A DNA stretch of 64,000 nucleotides from Nonomuraea thailandensis (GCF_024172165.1 NZ_JAMZEB010000002.1:8530501-8594500); one strand, 5' to 3'. Counted from the first letter of the stretch, positions 23,110 to 31,959 are shown. Notes: generated by a model not told the origin, from the letters alone. Numbers and translations are program-made.

Positions 23110-24558
23110 GTGGGTGAGCCAGGGATCGTGATCGTCGGGTCCGGATTCGCCGGGATCTGCATGGCCGTCAAGCTCAAACAGGCCGGCTACCACGACTTCG
23201 TCATCCTGGAGAAGGCCGGGGAGCTGGGCGGCACCTGGCGTGACAACACCTATCCCGGCTGCGCGTGCGACGTGCCGTCCCACATGTACTCGTACTCGTT
23301 CGAGCTGAACCCGGACTGGTCGCGGATGTTCTCGCCGCAGGAGGAGATCCAGGCGTACCTGCGGGCCTGCGCCGCCGGGTACGGCGTCACCCCCCACCTC
23401 CGGTACGGCAAGCACGTCGTCTCGATGGAGTACGACGACGCCGCCAGGTCCTGGACGGTCACCACGGAGGACGGCGACACCCTCCGCCCCAAGGCGGTGG
23501 TCTCCGCCATCGGCGCCCTCCACATCCCGAAATTTCCGGAGATAGCGGGGCGCGAGTCGTTCGCCGGCCCTGCCTTCCACTCCGCCGACTGGGACCATTC
23601 GGTGGACCTGACCGGCAAGCGCGTGGCCGTCGTCGGCACCGGCGCCTCCGCCGTCCAGTTCGTCCCCCAGCTCGCCCGCACCGCCCGCCACGTCACCGTC
23701 TTCCAGCGCACGGCCCCCTGGCTGCACCCCAAACCGGACTTCGCCTTTCCCCCCGCCGCCCGGCGGCTCCTGCGCCTGCCCGGCGCGGCCAGGACCCTGC
23801 GCGCCGGCGTCTACTGGGCCCTGGAGACCAGGGCACTCGGCTTCGCCGTGGACCCCCGCCTGATGAAGGCCCACGAGCAGCTCGCGCTGCGGCACCTGCG
23901 CGCCCAGGTGGCCGACCCGGAGCTGCGCCGCGCGCTCACCCCCGACTACCTCATCGGCTGCAAGCGCATCCTCATCTCCAGCGACTACTACCCGGCCCTC
24001 ACCAGGGAGAACGTCTCACTCGTCACCGACCGGATCACCGAGATCCGCGAGCGCTCCCTCGTGGCAGGCACCGAGCACGAGGCCGACGCGATCGTCTACG
24101 GCACCGGCTTCAAGGTGACCGACGCGCTCACCGAGCAGCACATCGTCGGCAGGGACGGCCTGAAGCTCCAGGAGGCCTGGCGCGACGGCATCGAGGCCTA
24201 CCTCGGCATCGCCACCTCCGGCTTCCCCAACCTGTTCTTCCTTCTCGGCCCCAACACCGGGCTCGGCCACAACTCGGTCGTCTTCATGATCGAGTCGCAG
24301 GCGCGCTACGTCGTCGAGTGCCTGCGCCTGCTCTCCCGCACCCAGGCCAGGGCCGTGGACGTGCGGCCGCAGGCGCAGCGGGCGTTCAACGACCGGCTGC
24401 GGGCCCGGCTCGACCCCCTCGTCTGGAACGCGGGCGGCTGCAGCTCCTGGTACCTGGACGAGCACGGCGTGAACCGGACGATCTGGCCGGGCTTCACCTT
24501 CGAGTACTGGGCGCGTACCCGGAAGGTGAAGCCCGGCGCCTACGAGCTCATCTACTAG
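23110..24558 (+). CDS. Flavin-containing Baeyer-Villiger-type monooxygenase
   Basis: This 482-aa flavoprotein starts at GTG 23110 behind GGAGGAG. The FAD-binding Rossmann motif is IVGSGFAG (8-15), with GELGGTWRDNTYPGCACDVP after it. The Baeyer-Villiger fingerprint FxGxxxHxxxW is exact at residues 151-161 (FAGPAFHSADW). The NADPH-binding motif is VVGTGASAVQF around 175-184. Such enzymes insert oxygen next to ketones or oxidise steroids and other hydrophobic compounds with NADPH and O2. The operator just upstream suggests induction by a ligand. Its stop overlaps the end of the convergent gamma-glutamyltransferase gene by 11 bases. Confidence 0.92.
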   Translation: MGEPGIVIVGSGFAGICMAVKLKQAGYHDFVILEKAGELGGTWRDNTYPGCACDVPSHMYSYSFELNPDWSRMFSPQEEIQAYLRACAAGYGVTPHLRYGKHVVSMEYDDAARSWTVTTEDGDTLRPKAVVSAIGALHIPKFPEIAGRESFAGPAFHSADWDHSVDLTGKRVAVVGTGASAVQFVPQLARTARHVTVFQRTAPWLHPKPDFAFPPAARRLLRLPGAARTLRAGVYWALETRALGFAVDPRLMKAHEQLALRHLRAQVADPELRRALTPDYLIGCKRILISSDYYPALTRENVSLVTDRITEIRERSLVAGTEHEADAIVYGTGFKVTDALTEQHIVGRDGLKLQEAWRDGIEAYLGIATSGFPNLFFLLGPNTGLGHNSVVFMIESQARYVVECLRLLSRTQARAVDVRPQAQRAFNDRLRARLDPLVWNAGGCSSWYLDEHGVNRTIWPGFTFEYWARTRKVKPGAYELIY

Positions 24559-26296
24559 GCGAGACCACCATCGCGCTGCCGCCGCCGCGCCGGGACGGCT
24601 CGGCCACGGCCTGGATCCGGTTCCGGCTCAGGAACTCCAGCGCCGTGGCGGCCCCGATCTCCGGGTTCAGCGCGAAGCTGTGCCCCCTGGCCTCCAGCTC
24701 GGCGCGGTGCCGGTCCAGGAACGCCTGCTCGGCCTGCGTCTGCGCGGTGTTGCGCTGGGTGGCGCGCGGCGCGGCGAGCGCGTCGGGCAGGCTCATGCCG
24801 AACTCGTACCGGTTGAGCAGGATCTGCAGCACGGTCGTGATGATCGTGGAGCCGCCGGGCGAGCCGGCCGCCAGCACCGGCCTGCCGTGGTCGAACACCA
24901 GCGTCGGCGCCATCGACGAGCGCGGCCGCTTGCCGGGGCCCGGCAGGTTCGGGTCGCCGGGGGCGGGGCCGAAGGTGAAGTCGGTCAGCTCGTTGTTGAG
25001 CAGCACGCCGCGGCCCGGCACCACGATGCCGTTGCCGCCGGTGGACTCGATGGTCAGGTTGTAGGCGATCACGTTGCCCCAGCGGTCGGCCACCACCAGG
25101 TGCGTGGTCTCGGGGCCCTCCTGGGCGACCGGGGTGGCGGCGCCGGTGGGCGGGGCGCAGCCCTCGTACTGGCCGTCGGGCTCGCCCGGCGCGGCCGGAT
25201 GGGGCATGGCGGTGCCGCCGACCAGGCAGGCCCGCTCCTTGGCGAACCCGTCGGACAGCAGCTCGCGCAGCGGCACGCCGGGGATGTCGCCGACGTACCT
25301 GCCGCGGTCGGCGAAGGCCAGCCTGGACGCCTCCAGGTACTCGTGCAGGCCGGCCTGCGGCAGCGCCTCCAGGATGTTCAGCGCCTCGCCGACCGTGGAG
25401 CCGCCGGAGGAGGGCGGGGCCATGCCGTACACGTCCATGCCCTTGTAGGAGACCTTGGTGGGCTCGCGCAGGATGGCGCGGTAATCCCGCAGGTCCGACA
25501 GCTCCATCAGGCCCGGCCGGACGTTGCGGGTGCTGCCGGGGGTGACCGGCGGGTTCTTGACCGTGCTCACGATCTCCTGGCCGAGGCGGCCGCCGTACAG
25601 CCAGCCAGGGCCACGTCTGCCCAGCTCGCGGTAGGTGTCGGCGAGCTCGGGGTTCCTGAAGACCGAGCCGACGGGCGGCGGGGCGCCGTTGGGGAGGTAG
25701 AGCTCGGCGGTGGAGGCGATGTCCTTGAAGCGGCCGGCGTTGGCGGCGGTCTGGTCGTAGAACGTCTGGTCCACGACGAAGCCCTTGGACGCCACCTCGA
25801 TCGCCGGCTGGAGCGCCTGCCTGAGGGAGATCGTGCCGAACCTGCGCAGGGCCAGGTCCCAGTTCGCGACCGTGCCCGGCACGCCCGCCGACAGGCCGCT
25901 GGTGACGCCCTCCTCGAACGGCACGCCCTCCAGCGACGTGGAGGTCATGGCGCGCGGGGCGGTCTCGCGGCCGTCGATCGTGAACACCTTGCGCTGCCTG
26001 GCGTCGTAGTAGACCATGAAGCCGCCGCCGGCCAGGCCGGCGGAGTACGGCTCCGTGACGCCCAGCACCGCGCCCGCCGCGACGGCGGCGTCCATGGCGT
26101 TGCCGCCCCTCTTCAGCACGGAGATGGCGGCCTTGCTGGCGTCGAGGTCGACGGTGGCGACCGCGCCACCGTACCCTTCGGCGACGGGGACCTTCTGTCG
26201 ATGAGCCTGCTGTGTATGAGCCTGCTGTGCGAGCGCGGCGGGCGCGGGCACGAGCAGGACGAGAACTGCTGCTGCGGGAATGATCGCACGGCGCAT
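24548..26296 (-). CDS. ggt: Secreted gamma-glutamyltransferase
   Basis: This 582-aa precursor starts at ATG 26296, from which a normal signal peptide runs (MRRAIIPAAAVLVLLVPAPA, cleavage near ALAQQ). The N-terminal family motif VLKRGGNAMDAAVAA is present. The self-processing site is ETTHLVVADRWGNV, with Thr397 expected to become the first residue of the small subunit. GGSTI and the loop LLNNELTDF belong to the active site. The enzyme transfers or hydrolyses gamma-glutamyl groups of glutathione-like substrates outside the cell. A short HTQQAH duplication follows the signal peptide. Confidence 0.93.
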   Translation of the reverse strand: MRRAIIPAAAVLVLLVPAPAALAQQAHTQQAHRQKVPVAEGYGGAVATVDLDASKAAISVLKRGGNAMDAAVAAGAVLGVTEPYSAGLAGGGFMVYYDARQRKVFTIDGRETAPRAMTSTSLEGVPFEEGVTSGLSAGVPGTVANWDLALRRFGTISLRQALQPAIEVASKGFVVDQTFYDQTAANAGRFKDIASTAELYLPNGAPPPVGSVFRNPELADTYRELGRRGPGWLYGGRLGQEIVSTVKNPPVTPGSTRNVRPGLMELSDLRDYRAILREPTKVSYKGMDVYGMAPPSSGGSTVGEALNILEALPQAGLHEYLEASRLAFADRGRYVGDIPGVPLRELLSDGFAKERACLVGGTAMPHPAAPGEPDGQYEGCAPPTGAATPVAQEGPETTHLVVADRWGNVIAYNLTIESTGGNGIVVPGRGVLLNNELTDFTFGPAPGDPNLPGPGKRPRSSMAPTLVFDHGRPVLAAGSPGGSTIITTVLQILLNRYEFGMSLPDALAAPRATQRNTAQTQAEQAFLDRHRAELEARGHSFALNPEIGAATALEFLSRNRIQAVAEPSRRGGGSAMVVSPSR

Positions 26297-26382
26297 GGTC
26301 CCACCATGACCCAGGTACGCCCCGCGTGGTAGGGCCTCCTCACACATAGGGATGATGCGCTGGTCAGGAGGGGTGATCTAGC

Positions 26383-27498
26383 GTGGGTGACGTGCGCAGG
26401 AAGTACGGGTTCGACCCCTATCTCGCCCTGATCGTGGCGGTCGCCCAGATGGTGATCGCCAAGGGCGCCTCCTGGGGGCAGCGGCTGGATCGGGAGCCGC
26501 TCGACCCCTACGCGTACACGCTGCTGCTGGTCGGCCCGCTCGCGGTGCTGCTGCACCGCCGCTTCCCGCTGCTCACGACCGCCGCCGCGCTGGCCGCCTG
26601 CGACCTGTTCCTGATCGGCGGGTACGCCTACGGCCCCACCTTCATCAGCCCCGGCGTCCTGCTGGTGCTCCTGGTGCTGCGCGGCAGGAGGCTGATGGCG
26701 TGGGTGATGGCCGGGATGACGCTGCTGTCGTTCCTCACCTACGCGTGGATGGTGGGCAACCGCGACCTGTTCCACAGCGTGTGGATCCTGACCTCCATCA
26801 TGTTGCTCATGGTCGTGGCCGAGCTGGTCAGGACCGTCAGGGAGCGCAGGGCCGAGCGGGAGCGCACCGCCGAGGAGGAGGCCAGGCGGCAGGCCAGCGA
26901 GGAGCGGCTGACGATGGCGCAGGAGCTGCACGACGTGCTGGCGCACAACATCTCGCTCATCCACGTGCAGGCCTCGACCGCGCTGCACCTCATCGACGCC
27001 AATCCCGAGCAGGCCAGGACCGCCCTGGCCACGATCAAGACGGCCTCCAAGGAGGTGCTCGGCGAGATGCGCTCGGTGCTGAACGTGCTGCGCGAGGGTG
27101 CGCCCCGCTCCCCCACGGCCGGGCTCGACCGGCTCGACGAGCTGATCGAGCGCTGCGGGGTGGACGTCACGCTCAGACGCGCCGGCTCCCGGCCGCTGCC
27201 CCCGCAGGTGGAGCGGGCGGCGTACCGGATCGTCCAGGAGTCGCTCACGAACGCCGCCAGGCACGCGCCCGGGGCGGCGGTGAGCGTGCGCCTGGAGTAC
27301 GGCGAGCGGGAGCTGACCCTGCGGATCAGCGACTCCGGAGCCGGCACCCCCGGCGCGCTGTCCGAGTCGGGCAGCGGCAACGGCATCCCCGGCATGCGCG
27401 AGCGGGCTTCCGCGCTTGGCGGCACGCTGGTCGCCGGGCCTTCCGGCACCGGCTTCGAGGTCGAGGCCCGGCTGCCCCTACCCGAGGAGACGTCATGA
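26383..27498 (+). CDS. NarL-type sensor histidine kinase
   Basis: This 371-aa kinase starts at GTG 26383. The N-terminal 150 residues hold four or five membrane helices with almost no external loops. The HisKA_3 dimerisation segment has the phosphoacceptor His183 (MAQELHDVLAHNISLI). The ATPase domain shows ESLTNAARHAPGA (N-box) and DSGAGTPG followed by GNGIPGMRERASALGG (G-boxes). Such intramembrane-sensing kinases typically respond to envelope stress or antibiotics. The cognate regulator gene overlaps its stop codon (ATGA). Confidence 0.93.
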   Translation: MGDVRRKYGFDPYLALIVAVAQMVIAKGASWGQRLDREPLDPYAYTLLLVGPLAVLLHRRFPLLTTAAALAACDLFLIGGYAYGPTFISPGVLLVLLVLRGRRLMAWVMAGMTLLSFLTYAWMVGNRDLFHSVWILTSIMLLMVVAELVRTVRERRAERERTAEEEARRQASEERLTMAQELHDVLAHNISLIHVQASTALHLIDANPEQARTALATIKTASKEVLGEMRSVLNVLREGAPRSPTAGLDRLDELIERCGVDVTLRRAGSRPLPPQVERAAYRIVQESLTNAARHAPGAAVSVRLEYGERELTLRISDSGAGTPGALSESGSGNGIPGMRERASALGGTLVAGPSGTGFEVEARLPLPEETS

Positions 27499-28142
27499 TC
27501 AAGGTTCTGCTGGCGGACGACCAGGCGCTGGTCCGCGCGGGCTTCAAGGCGCTGCTCGACGCCCAGCCGGACATGACCGTGGTGGCCGAGGCGTCCGACG
27601 GCGCGCAGGCCGTCCGGCTGGCGGGCGAGCACCAGCCGGACGTCGTCCTCATGGACATCCGCATGCCGGGCACCGACGGCCTCACCGCCACCCGCCAGAT
27701 GCCGCCGGGGCCGCACATCATCATCCTGACGACGTTCGAGCTGGACGAGTACGTCTTCGAGGCGCTGCGCGGCGGCGCCAGCGGCTTCCTGGTCAAGGAC
27801 ACCGAACCGGCCGAGCTGATCCAGGCGGTGCGGGTGGTGGCGGCCGGTGAGGCGCTGCTGTCGCCCAGCGTGACCCGCCGGCTGATCGCCGAGTACGCCT
27901 CCCGCGCCAAGGAGCCGGTCGCCGCCGACGGCCTAGACCAGCTCACCGAGCGCGAGCGCGAGGTGCTCGCCCTGGTCGGCACCGGGATGACGAACGACGA
28001 GATCGCGGCCAAGCTGTTCATGTCCCCGGCGACGGCGAAGACGCACGTGAGCCGGGCCATGATGAAGCTGCACGCCCGCGACCGCGCCCAGCTCGTCGTC
28101 ATCGCCTACGAGTCGGGCCTGGTCAAGCCCGGCTGGTTGTGA
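27495..28142 (+). CDS. NarL/LuxR-family response regulator
   Basis: This 215-aa regulator starts at ATG 27495 inside the kinase stop codon. The receiver domain has Asp54 (VVLMDIRMPG) as phosphoacceptor and Lys101 (GFLVKDTEP). The C-terminal LuxR helix-turn-helix is LTEREREVLALVGTGMTNDE followed by SPATAKTHVSRAMMKL. It works with the kinase just upstream. No target operon is obvious. The last 20 bases overlap the convergent FAD monooxygenase gene. Confidence 0.94.
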   Translation: MIKVLLADDQALVRAGFKALLDAQPDMTVVAEASDGAQAVRLAGEHQPDVVLMDIRMPGTDGLTATRQMPPGPHIIILTTFELDEYVFEALRGGASGFLVKDTEPAELIQAVRVVAAGEALLSPSVTRRLIAEYASRAKEPVAADGLDQLTEREREVLALVGTGMTNDEIAAKLFMSPATAKTHVSRAMMKLHARDRAQLVVIAYESGLVKPGWL

Positions 28143-29622
28143 GGCCCGCGCCGAACCACTCCTCGGCGGCCTCGGCCAGCCCGTCGGCGCCCGCCCAGGC
28201 CACGTAGCCGTCGGGGCGGATCAGCAGCGCGTCGGCGGGCGGGTCGTCGCAGCGGGCGCGCACCACGTCGATCCAGTCGCCGGCGACCCGCGCGCCGCCG
28301 CCGAGGTCGAGCAGCACGGGCCTGGCCGCGCGCATCAGCCCGGCCACCCGGACGCCGCCGGCCAGCTCCAGATCGGGCACGAACCGGCCGACCAGCGGGT
28401 GCTCCGGCGACCCGCCCGCGCCGGTCACCGGGCTCTCGGGCGACCCCTCCGCGCCGGTCAAGGGGCGCGCGGGCGGCCCGTACGCGAGGCCGGCGTCCTG
28501 CAGCAGCCCGGCCAGGTGCCGCGCCGGCTCCCGGAAGGCGAACACCTCGCCGAGCAGCTCGCGCAGCGCCCGCCCGTCCTCGCCCTCCACCCGGTCGATC
28601 GCGGCCTGCGCGCGCGTCTGCATGAGCGTGCGGGCCCCGATCGGGCGGCGCTCGGCCTCGTACGTGCCGAGCAGCCCCTCCGGCACGCGCCCCTGAAGGA
28701 CGGCGGCCAGCTTCCAGGCGAGGTTGACCGCGTCCGTCATGCCCACGTTGAGCGCCGAGCCGCCCGCCGGGAACAGGTGAGCGGCGTCCCCCGCCACGAA
28801 CACCCGCCCGGCCCGGTACCGCTCGGCCAGCCGGGCCTGGGCGACCGTGCTCGACAGCCAGATCGGCTCGCCGAGCGGGACGTCCCTGCCCAGCACGCGG
28901 CGCACGGCGGCGCGGAAGTCGTCCAGGGTGACGGGGCCGTCCGGCAGCGCGGCCGGCTCGCGCACGCCGGCGACGAGCACGCCGTCCTGCAGCGAGGTGA
29001 GCAGCACGCGGCCGTGCGGCGTGCGGTTCCAGCCCGGCTGGAGGCCGTCCGACTCCAGGCTGTCGAAGACCTTGATGTCGGCCCTGAAGTGGCCGATCAC
29101 CAGCCCCTCCTCGTCCGTGGTGCCGGGGAAGCCGATCCCGGCCCACTCGCGTACGCGGCTGCGCGCGCCGTCGCAGCCGACGGCGTACCGGGCGCGCACC
29201 CGGGCGTCCCCGGCGACGAGCGTCACCCCTTCCTCGTCCTGCGCCAGCGAGGTGACCTCGCAGCCGCGCCTGATCTCGACGCCGAGCTCGCGGGCCCGCT
29301 CGGCCAGCAGCCGCTCCAGCCGGGGCTGCTGGATGAGCAGCAGCCGCAGCGGCATGTCGTCGATGCCCTCGAAGCTCAGCGGCACCCCGGCGAACGGGAA
29401 GCCCGCGGCCCGGCCCGAGAACGGGCTGCCCTCGCTGAAGCGCTCCAGCAGCCCCCGGTGGTCGAGCAGGTCCACGATCTGCCCGCCCAGTCCGTTGGCC
29501 TTGGGCAGCTCGCCCGGCTCGGCCCTCTTCTCCAGCACGACGGGGCGCACGCCGGCCAGGCTCAGCTCGCACGCGAGCATCAGCCCGACGGGGCCCGCCC
29601 CCACGATCAGCACATCTTCCAT
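28123..29622 (-). CDS. FAD-dependent aromatic hydroxylase-type monooxygenase
   Basis: This 499-aa class A flavoprotein starts at ATG 29622. The N-terminal dinucleotide motif is LIVGAGPVGLMLACELSLAG. The central DG motif appears as AVGCDGARSRVREWAG. The GD motif is VFVAGDAAHLFPAGGSALN, followed by GMTDAVNLAWKL. The C-terminal thioredoxin-like tail resembles PheA/PgaE/RdmE-type hydroxylases acting on polyketides or phenols. The gene faces a mini-HTH/Clp-N pair across a symmetric promoter, so its expression is probably controlled by that pair. In-frame duplications (V/L-T-G-A-x-GSPE) occur near residue 405. Confidence 0.92.
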   Translation of the reverse strand: MEDVLIVGAGPVGLMLACELSLAGVRPVVLEKRAEPGELPKANGLGGQIVDLLDHRGLLERFSEGSPFSGRAAGFPFAGVPLSFEGIDDMPLRLLLIQQPRLERLLAERARELGVEIRRGCEVTSLAQDEEGVTLVAGDARVRARYAVGCDGARSRVREWAGIGFPGTTDEEGLVIGHFRADIKVFDSLESDGLQPGWNRTPHGRVLLTSLQDGVLVAGVREPAALPDGPVTLDDFRAAVRRVLGRDVPLGEPIWLSSTVAQARLAERYRAGRVFVAGDAAHLFPAGGSALNVGMTDAVNLAWKLAAVLQGRVPEGLLGTYEAERRPIGARTLMQTRAQAAIDRVEGEDGRALRELLGEVFAFREPARHLAGLLQDAGLAYGPPARPLTGAEGSPESPVTGAGGSPEHPLVGRFVPDLELAGGVRVAGLMRAARPVLLDLGGGARVAGDWIDVVRARCDDPPADALLIRPDGYVAWAGADGLAEAAEEWFGAGLTTSRA

Positions 29623-29625
29623 GCC

Positions 29626-29671
29626 TGTCAGGCTAGATTGACAAAAATCGAGCTGTCAAGCTAGCCTGACA
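29626..29671. promoter_or_regulatory. Symmetric overlapping divergent promoters with duplicated operator
   Basis: Rightward: TTGACA (29638-29643), an 18-bp spacer, TAGCCT (29662-29667), then six bases to the GTG at 29674. Leftward, the same elements in mirror image: TTGACA (29659-29654), 18 bp, TAGCCT (29635-29630), then seven bases to the ATG at 29622. The whole block is bounded by an exact 11-bp inverted repeat (29626-29636 and 29661-29671). It also contains two 18-bp sites of form TGTCA-N8-TGACA (29626-29643 and 29654-29671; 15 of 18 bases alike). Each site covers one promoter's -35 and the other's -10, so a dimer bound at either would block both genes. Confidence 0.88.
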
Positions 29672-29673
29672 AC

Positions 29674-29877
29674 GTGGACGTTTCAGAGCTCACCGAGAGG
29701 ATCCGCGCCGGCGACCCCGCGATGGGGCTGCGCGCGGTCGGGGCGCTGCACCGGCTCGCCGAGCAGGTCGAGGCGGTGTCCGTGGCGCTGGCCAGGGAGC
29801 AGGGCTGGACCTGGGAGCAGATCGGCGACGCGCTCGGCATGTCACGGCAGTCGGTGCACGCCAAATACGGGAAATGA
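29674..29877 (+). CDS. Mini helix-turn-helix protein (67 aa)
   Basis: This 67-aa protein starts at GTG 29674, six bases after a consensus -10 box, so the mRNA is probably leaderless. Almost the whole protein is a helical DNA-binding module. The C-terminal half reads WTWEQIGDALGMSRQSVHAK, a typical sigma-70 region 4 or MarR-like recognition helix pair. In actinomycetes such proteins are found directly before a Clp-N-domain gene, as here (nine-base gap). It is the best candidate to bind the TGTCA-N8-TGACA sites overlapping its own promoter. This assignment is inference from position. Confidence 0.85.
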   Translation: MDVSELTERIRAGDPAMGLRAVGALHRLAEQVEAVSVALAREQGWTWEQIGDALGMSRQSVHAKYGK

Positions 29878-29886
29878 GGGCTGACG

Positions 29887-30342
29887 ATGTTCGGCAGGCA
29901 GAAGAGCCCGGTGGCGGTGATCATCAAGGCCGCCTTCGAGGAGGCCAGGCTGCGCGGCGACCGGCGGCTGGGCACCGAGCACATGCTGCTCGGCCTCCTG
30001 CACCACGGCGAGTCGGCACGGGCGCTCGGCGTCGACCTGGCCGCGGCCCGCGCGGCGTTGGAGGAGCTCGACCGGGCCGCGCTGCGCATGCTCGGGCTGG
30101 AGGTGGGCGAGCTGCCCGGCACGCCGCGCAAGCATCCGGCAGTGCCCGGCACCGCGCTGACCTCCAGCGCCAGGGCCGTGCTCAACGACGCCGTCAAGGC
30201 CACGAAGATGAAGACGCGTGACGCGGAGGCGCCCCGGCACCTGGTGCTCAACCTGCTGGCGCAGAAGCGGCCCGACCCCGTCGCGCAGCTCATCGACCAG
30301 CTCGGCATCGACCGCGCGGCCGTGCGCCACCGCATCGCCTGA
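29887..30342 (+). CDS. Clp N-terminal-domain protein without ATPase
   Basis: This 151-aa protein is a stand-alone double Clp-N repeat. The first repeat has FEEARLRGDRRLGTEHMLLG with LLHHGESAR; the second has SSARAVLNDAVKATKMKTRD and APRHLVLNLLAQ. In ClpA and ClpC this domain recognises substrates and adaptors. Here the AAA+ modules are absent, so it must act by binding, perhaps as partner or ligand sensor for the adjacent mini-HTH protein. The two genes form a conserved-looking pair divergent from an FAD oxygenase. The function is unproven. Confidence 0.87.
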   Translation: MFGRQKSPVAVIIKAAFEEARLRGDRRLGTEHMLLGLLHHGESARALGVDLAAARAALEELDRAALRMLGLEVGELPGTPRKHPAVPGTALTSSARAVLNDAVKATKMKTRDAEAPRHLVLNLLAQKRPDPVAQLIDQLGIDRAAVRHRIA

Positions 30343-30388
30343 CCGAATGTGGTTGATCTGCGGGCCCGGCCGCTGACAAGGTCGGAGG

Positions 30389-31153
30389 ATGCGGCGCACC
30401 TACGACGACCTGGTCCGCGAGGCCGCCACCGTTTCCGTCGCCGGCTGGGACTTCTCCTGGCTCGACGGCCGGGCCGGCGAGGAGCGGCCGTCCTGGGGTT
30501 ACTCCCGGCTCCTGGGCGAGCGCATGGCCCGGGCGCGGGCCGCCCTCGACATCCAGACCGGCGGCGGCGAGCTCCTCGCCGGCCTGCCCACGCTGCCGCC
30601 GGTGACCGTGGCCACCGAGTCGTGGCCGCCCAACCTGCGGCTGGCCGCCTCCCGGCTGCGCCCGCGCGGCGCCCGGGTGGTGCACGACGACGAGGAGCCG
30701 CGCCTGCCGTTCGCCGGCGCGGCCTTCGACCTGGTGAGCAGCCGCCATCCCGTGCGGACGTGGTGGGCGGAGATCGCCCGCGTGCTGCGGCCCGGCGGCT
30801 CCTACTTCTCGCAGCAGGTCGGCCCGTGGAGCGGGTACGAGCTGTCGGAGTACTTCCTCGGGCCGCACGAGGGCGGTCACCGCGACCCCGCGCGCGCCAG
30901 GGCCGAGGCCGAGGCGGCCGGGCTGGAGGTCGTGGATCTGCGGTCCGCGCGGTTGCGGATGGAGTTCCGCGACATCGGCGCGGTGATCTACTTCCTGCGG
31001 AAGGTGATCTGGATCGTGCCCGGGTTCTCGGTCGAGCGTTTCCCTGACGAGCTGCGCTCGCTGCACGAGCGGATCGAGACGGAGGGGCCGTTCGTGGCGC
31101 ACTCCGCCCGGTTCCTGATCGAGGCGAGGAAGCCCGATGGCCCGGCTGCGTGA
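30389..31153 (+). CDS. Class I SAM-dependent methyltransferase-like protein
   Basis: This 254-aa protein begins at ATG 30389, directly after GGAGG. The motif for SAM binding is altered (IQTGGGELLAGLP in place of DxGxGxG), but RVLRPGGSYFSQQVGP and AAFDLVSSRHPV are standard class I methyltransferase motifs V and IV. Residues 1-60 include aromatic segments (WDFSWLDGR) seen in a group of actinobacterial Methyltransf_11 proteins. Substrate unknown. The end overlaps the following VOC gene by 17 bases, so they are co-expressed. Confidence 0.82.
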   Translation: MRRTYDDLVREAATVSVAGWDFSWLDGRAGEERPSWGYSRLLGERMARARAALDIQTGGGELLAGLPTLPPVTVATESWPPNLRLAASRLRPRGARVVHDDEEPRLPFAGAAFDLVSSRHPVRTWWAEIARVLRPGGSYFSQQVGPWSGYELSEYFLGPHEGGHRDPARARAEAEAAGLEVVDLRSARLRMEFRDIGAVIYFLRKVIWIVPGFSVERFPDELRSLHERIETEGPFVAHSARFLIEARKPDGPAA

Positions 31154-31508
31154 CGTGGTGGTCGACTGCCGGCACCCGGCCTCGCTGGCCCGGTTCTGGG
31201 CGGCGGCGCTCGACGGGTACGCCGTGGCGCCGTACGACGAGGGCGAGCTGGCCCGCCTGCGCGAGCTGGGCGTCGAGGGCCCGGAGGACGACCCGACCGT
31301 GCTCGTCGAGGGCGGCCCCGTGCGGCTGTGGTTCCAGCGGGTGCCGGAACGCAAGATCGTCAAGAACCGGCTGCATCTCGACCTCCGGGCCGACGACCTC
31401 GACTCGGAGATCGACCGGCTGGTGGACCTGGGGGCCGAGCTGCTGGAGACGCACGACGACTGGGTCGTGCTGATCGACCCGGAGGGCAACGAGTTCTGCC
31501 TGGCCTGA
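31137..31508 (+). CDS. VOC-superfamily (glyoxalase-like) protein
   Basis: This 123-aa protein of the glyoxalase/bleomycin-resistance fold starts at ATG 31137 within the methyltransferase gene. It opens with VVDCRHPASLARFWAAALDG, typical of the Glyoxalase_6 group, and ends with VLIDPEGNEFCLA, the beta-strand carrying the C-terminal Glu ligand. HLDLRADDLDSEIDRLVDLG forms the second half-site. Such proteins may be metal enzymes or drug-binding resistance proteins. A hairpin terminator follows. Confidence 0.88.
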   Translation: MARLRDVVVDCRHPASLARFWAAALDGYAVAPYDEGELARLRELGVEGPEDDPTVLVEGGPVRLWFQRVPERKIVKNRLHLDLRADDLDSEIDRLVDLGAELLETHDDWVVLIDPEGNEFCLA

Positions 31509-31531
31509 CGGCGACGCGCCGGCGCCCTACC

Positions 31532-31550
31532 CCCGCCGTCGTACGGCGGG
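31532..31550 (+). terminator. Hairpin after the methyltransferase-VOC pair
   Basis: CCCGCCGT (31532-31539), loop CGT, ACGGCGGG (31543-31550): an exact eight-pair stem 24 bases after the VOC stop codon. There is no T-tract. Confidence 0.65.
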
Positions 31551-31653
31551 CCCGCCCGAAGCACTCCCCCGGGCGCAGCGCGAGCAGGGCCCGCCGTCCG
31601 ATTCGCCGCGCGGCTCCTCCGGCGACCCTGGAGGCACACGTCAAGGAGGAGAC

Positions 31654-31959
31654 ATGAACACTCTGATCATGGCGGGCCCGCACTGGGGCGCCGCCGGCGG
31701 CATATCCCCGATCTTCCCGATCGCCTGGGCCCTGCTCTGGGCCGGCTTCATCGCACTGGCCGTGGTGAGCTGGCGGAGGGGCTGGTGGGGGCCGCGCCGG
31801 GCGCACGCCGCGTCCGCCGCCGCGCCCGCCTCGCCGACCGCGCCCGCCTCGCCGACCGCGTCCGCCGAGCAGATCCTCGCCGAGCGCTACGCTCGCGGCG
31901 AGATGACCGATGACGAGTACTTCGAAAGGTTGTCTGTGCTCAGGGGCGGCTCGTCCTAA
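31654..31959 (+). CDS. Small membrane protein with C-terminal SHOCT domain
   Basis: This 101-aa protein starts at ATG 31654 behind AAGGAGGAG. One membrane helix (ISPIFPIAWALLWAGFIALA) is followed by a basic stretch, an Ala/Pro/Thr linker with the duplicated segment PASPTA, and a SHOCT motif (EQILAERYARGEMTDDEYFE, ending RLSVLRGG). SHOCT is a short oligomerisation domain found at protein ends. Role unknown. The putative copper-handling unit follows on the same strand. Confidence 0.88.
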   Translation: MNTLIMAGPHWGAAGGISPIFPIAWALLWAGFIALAVVSWRRGWWGPRRAHAASAAAPASPTAPASPTASAEQILAERYARGEMTDDEYFERLSVLRGGSS

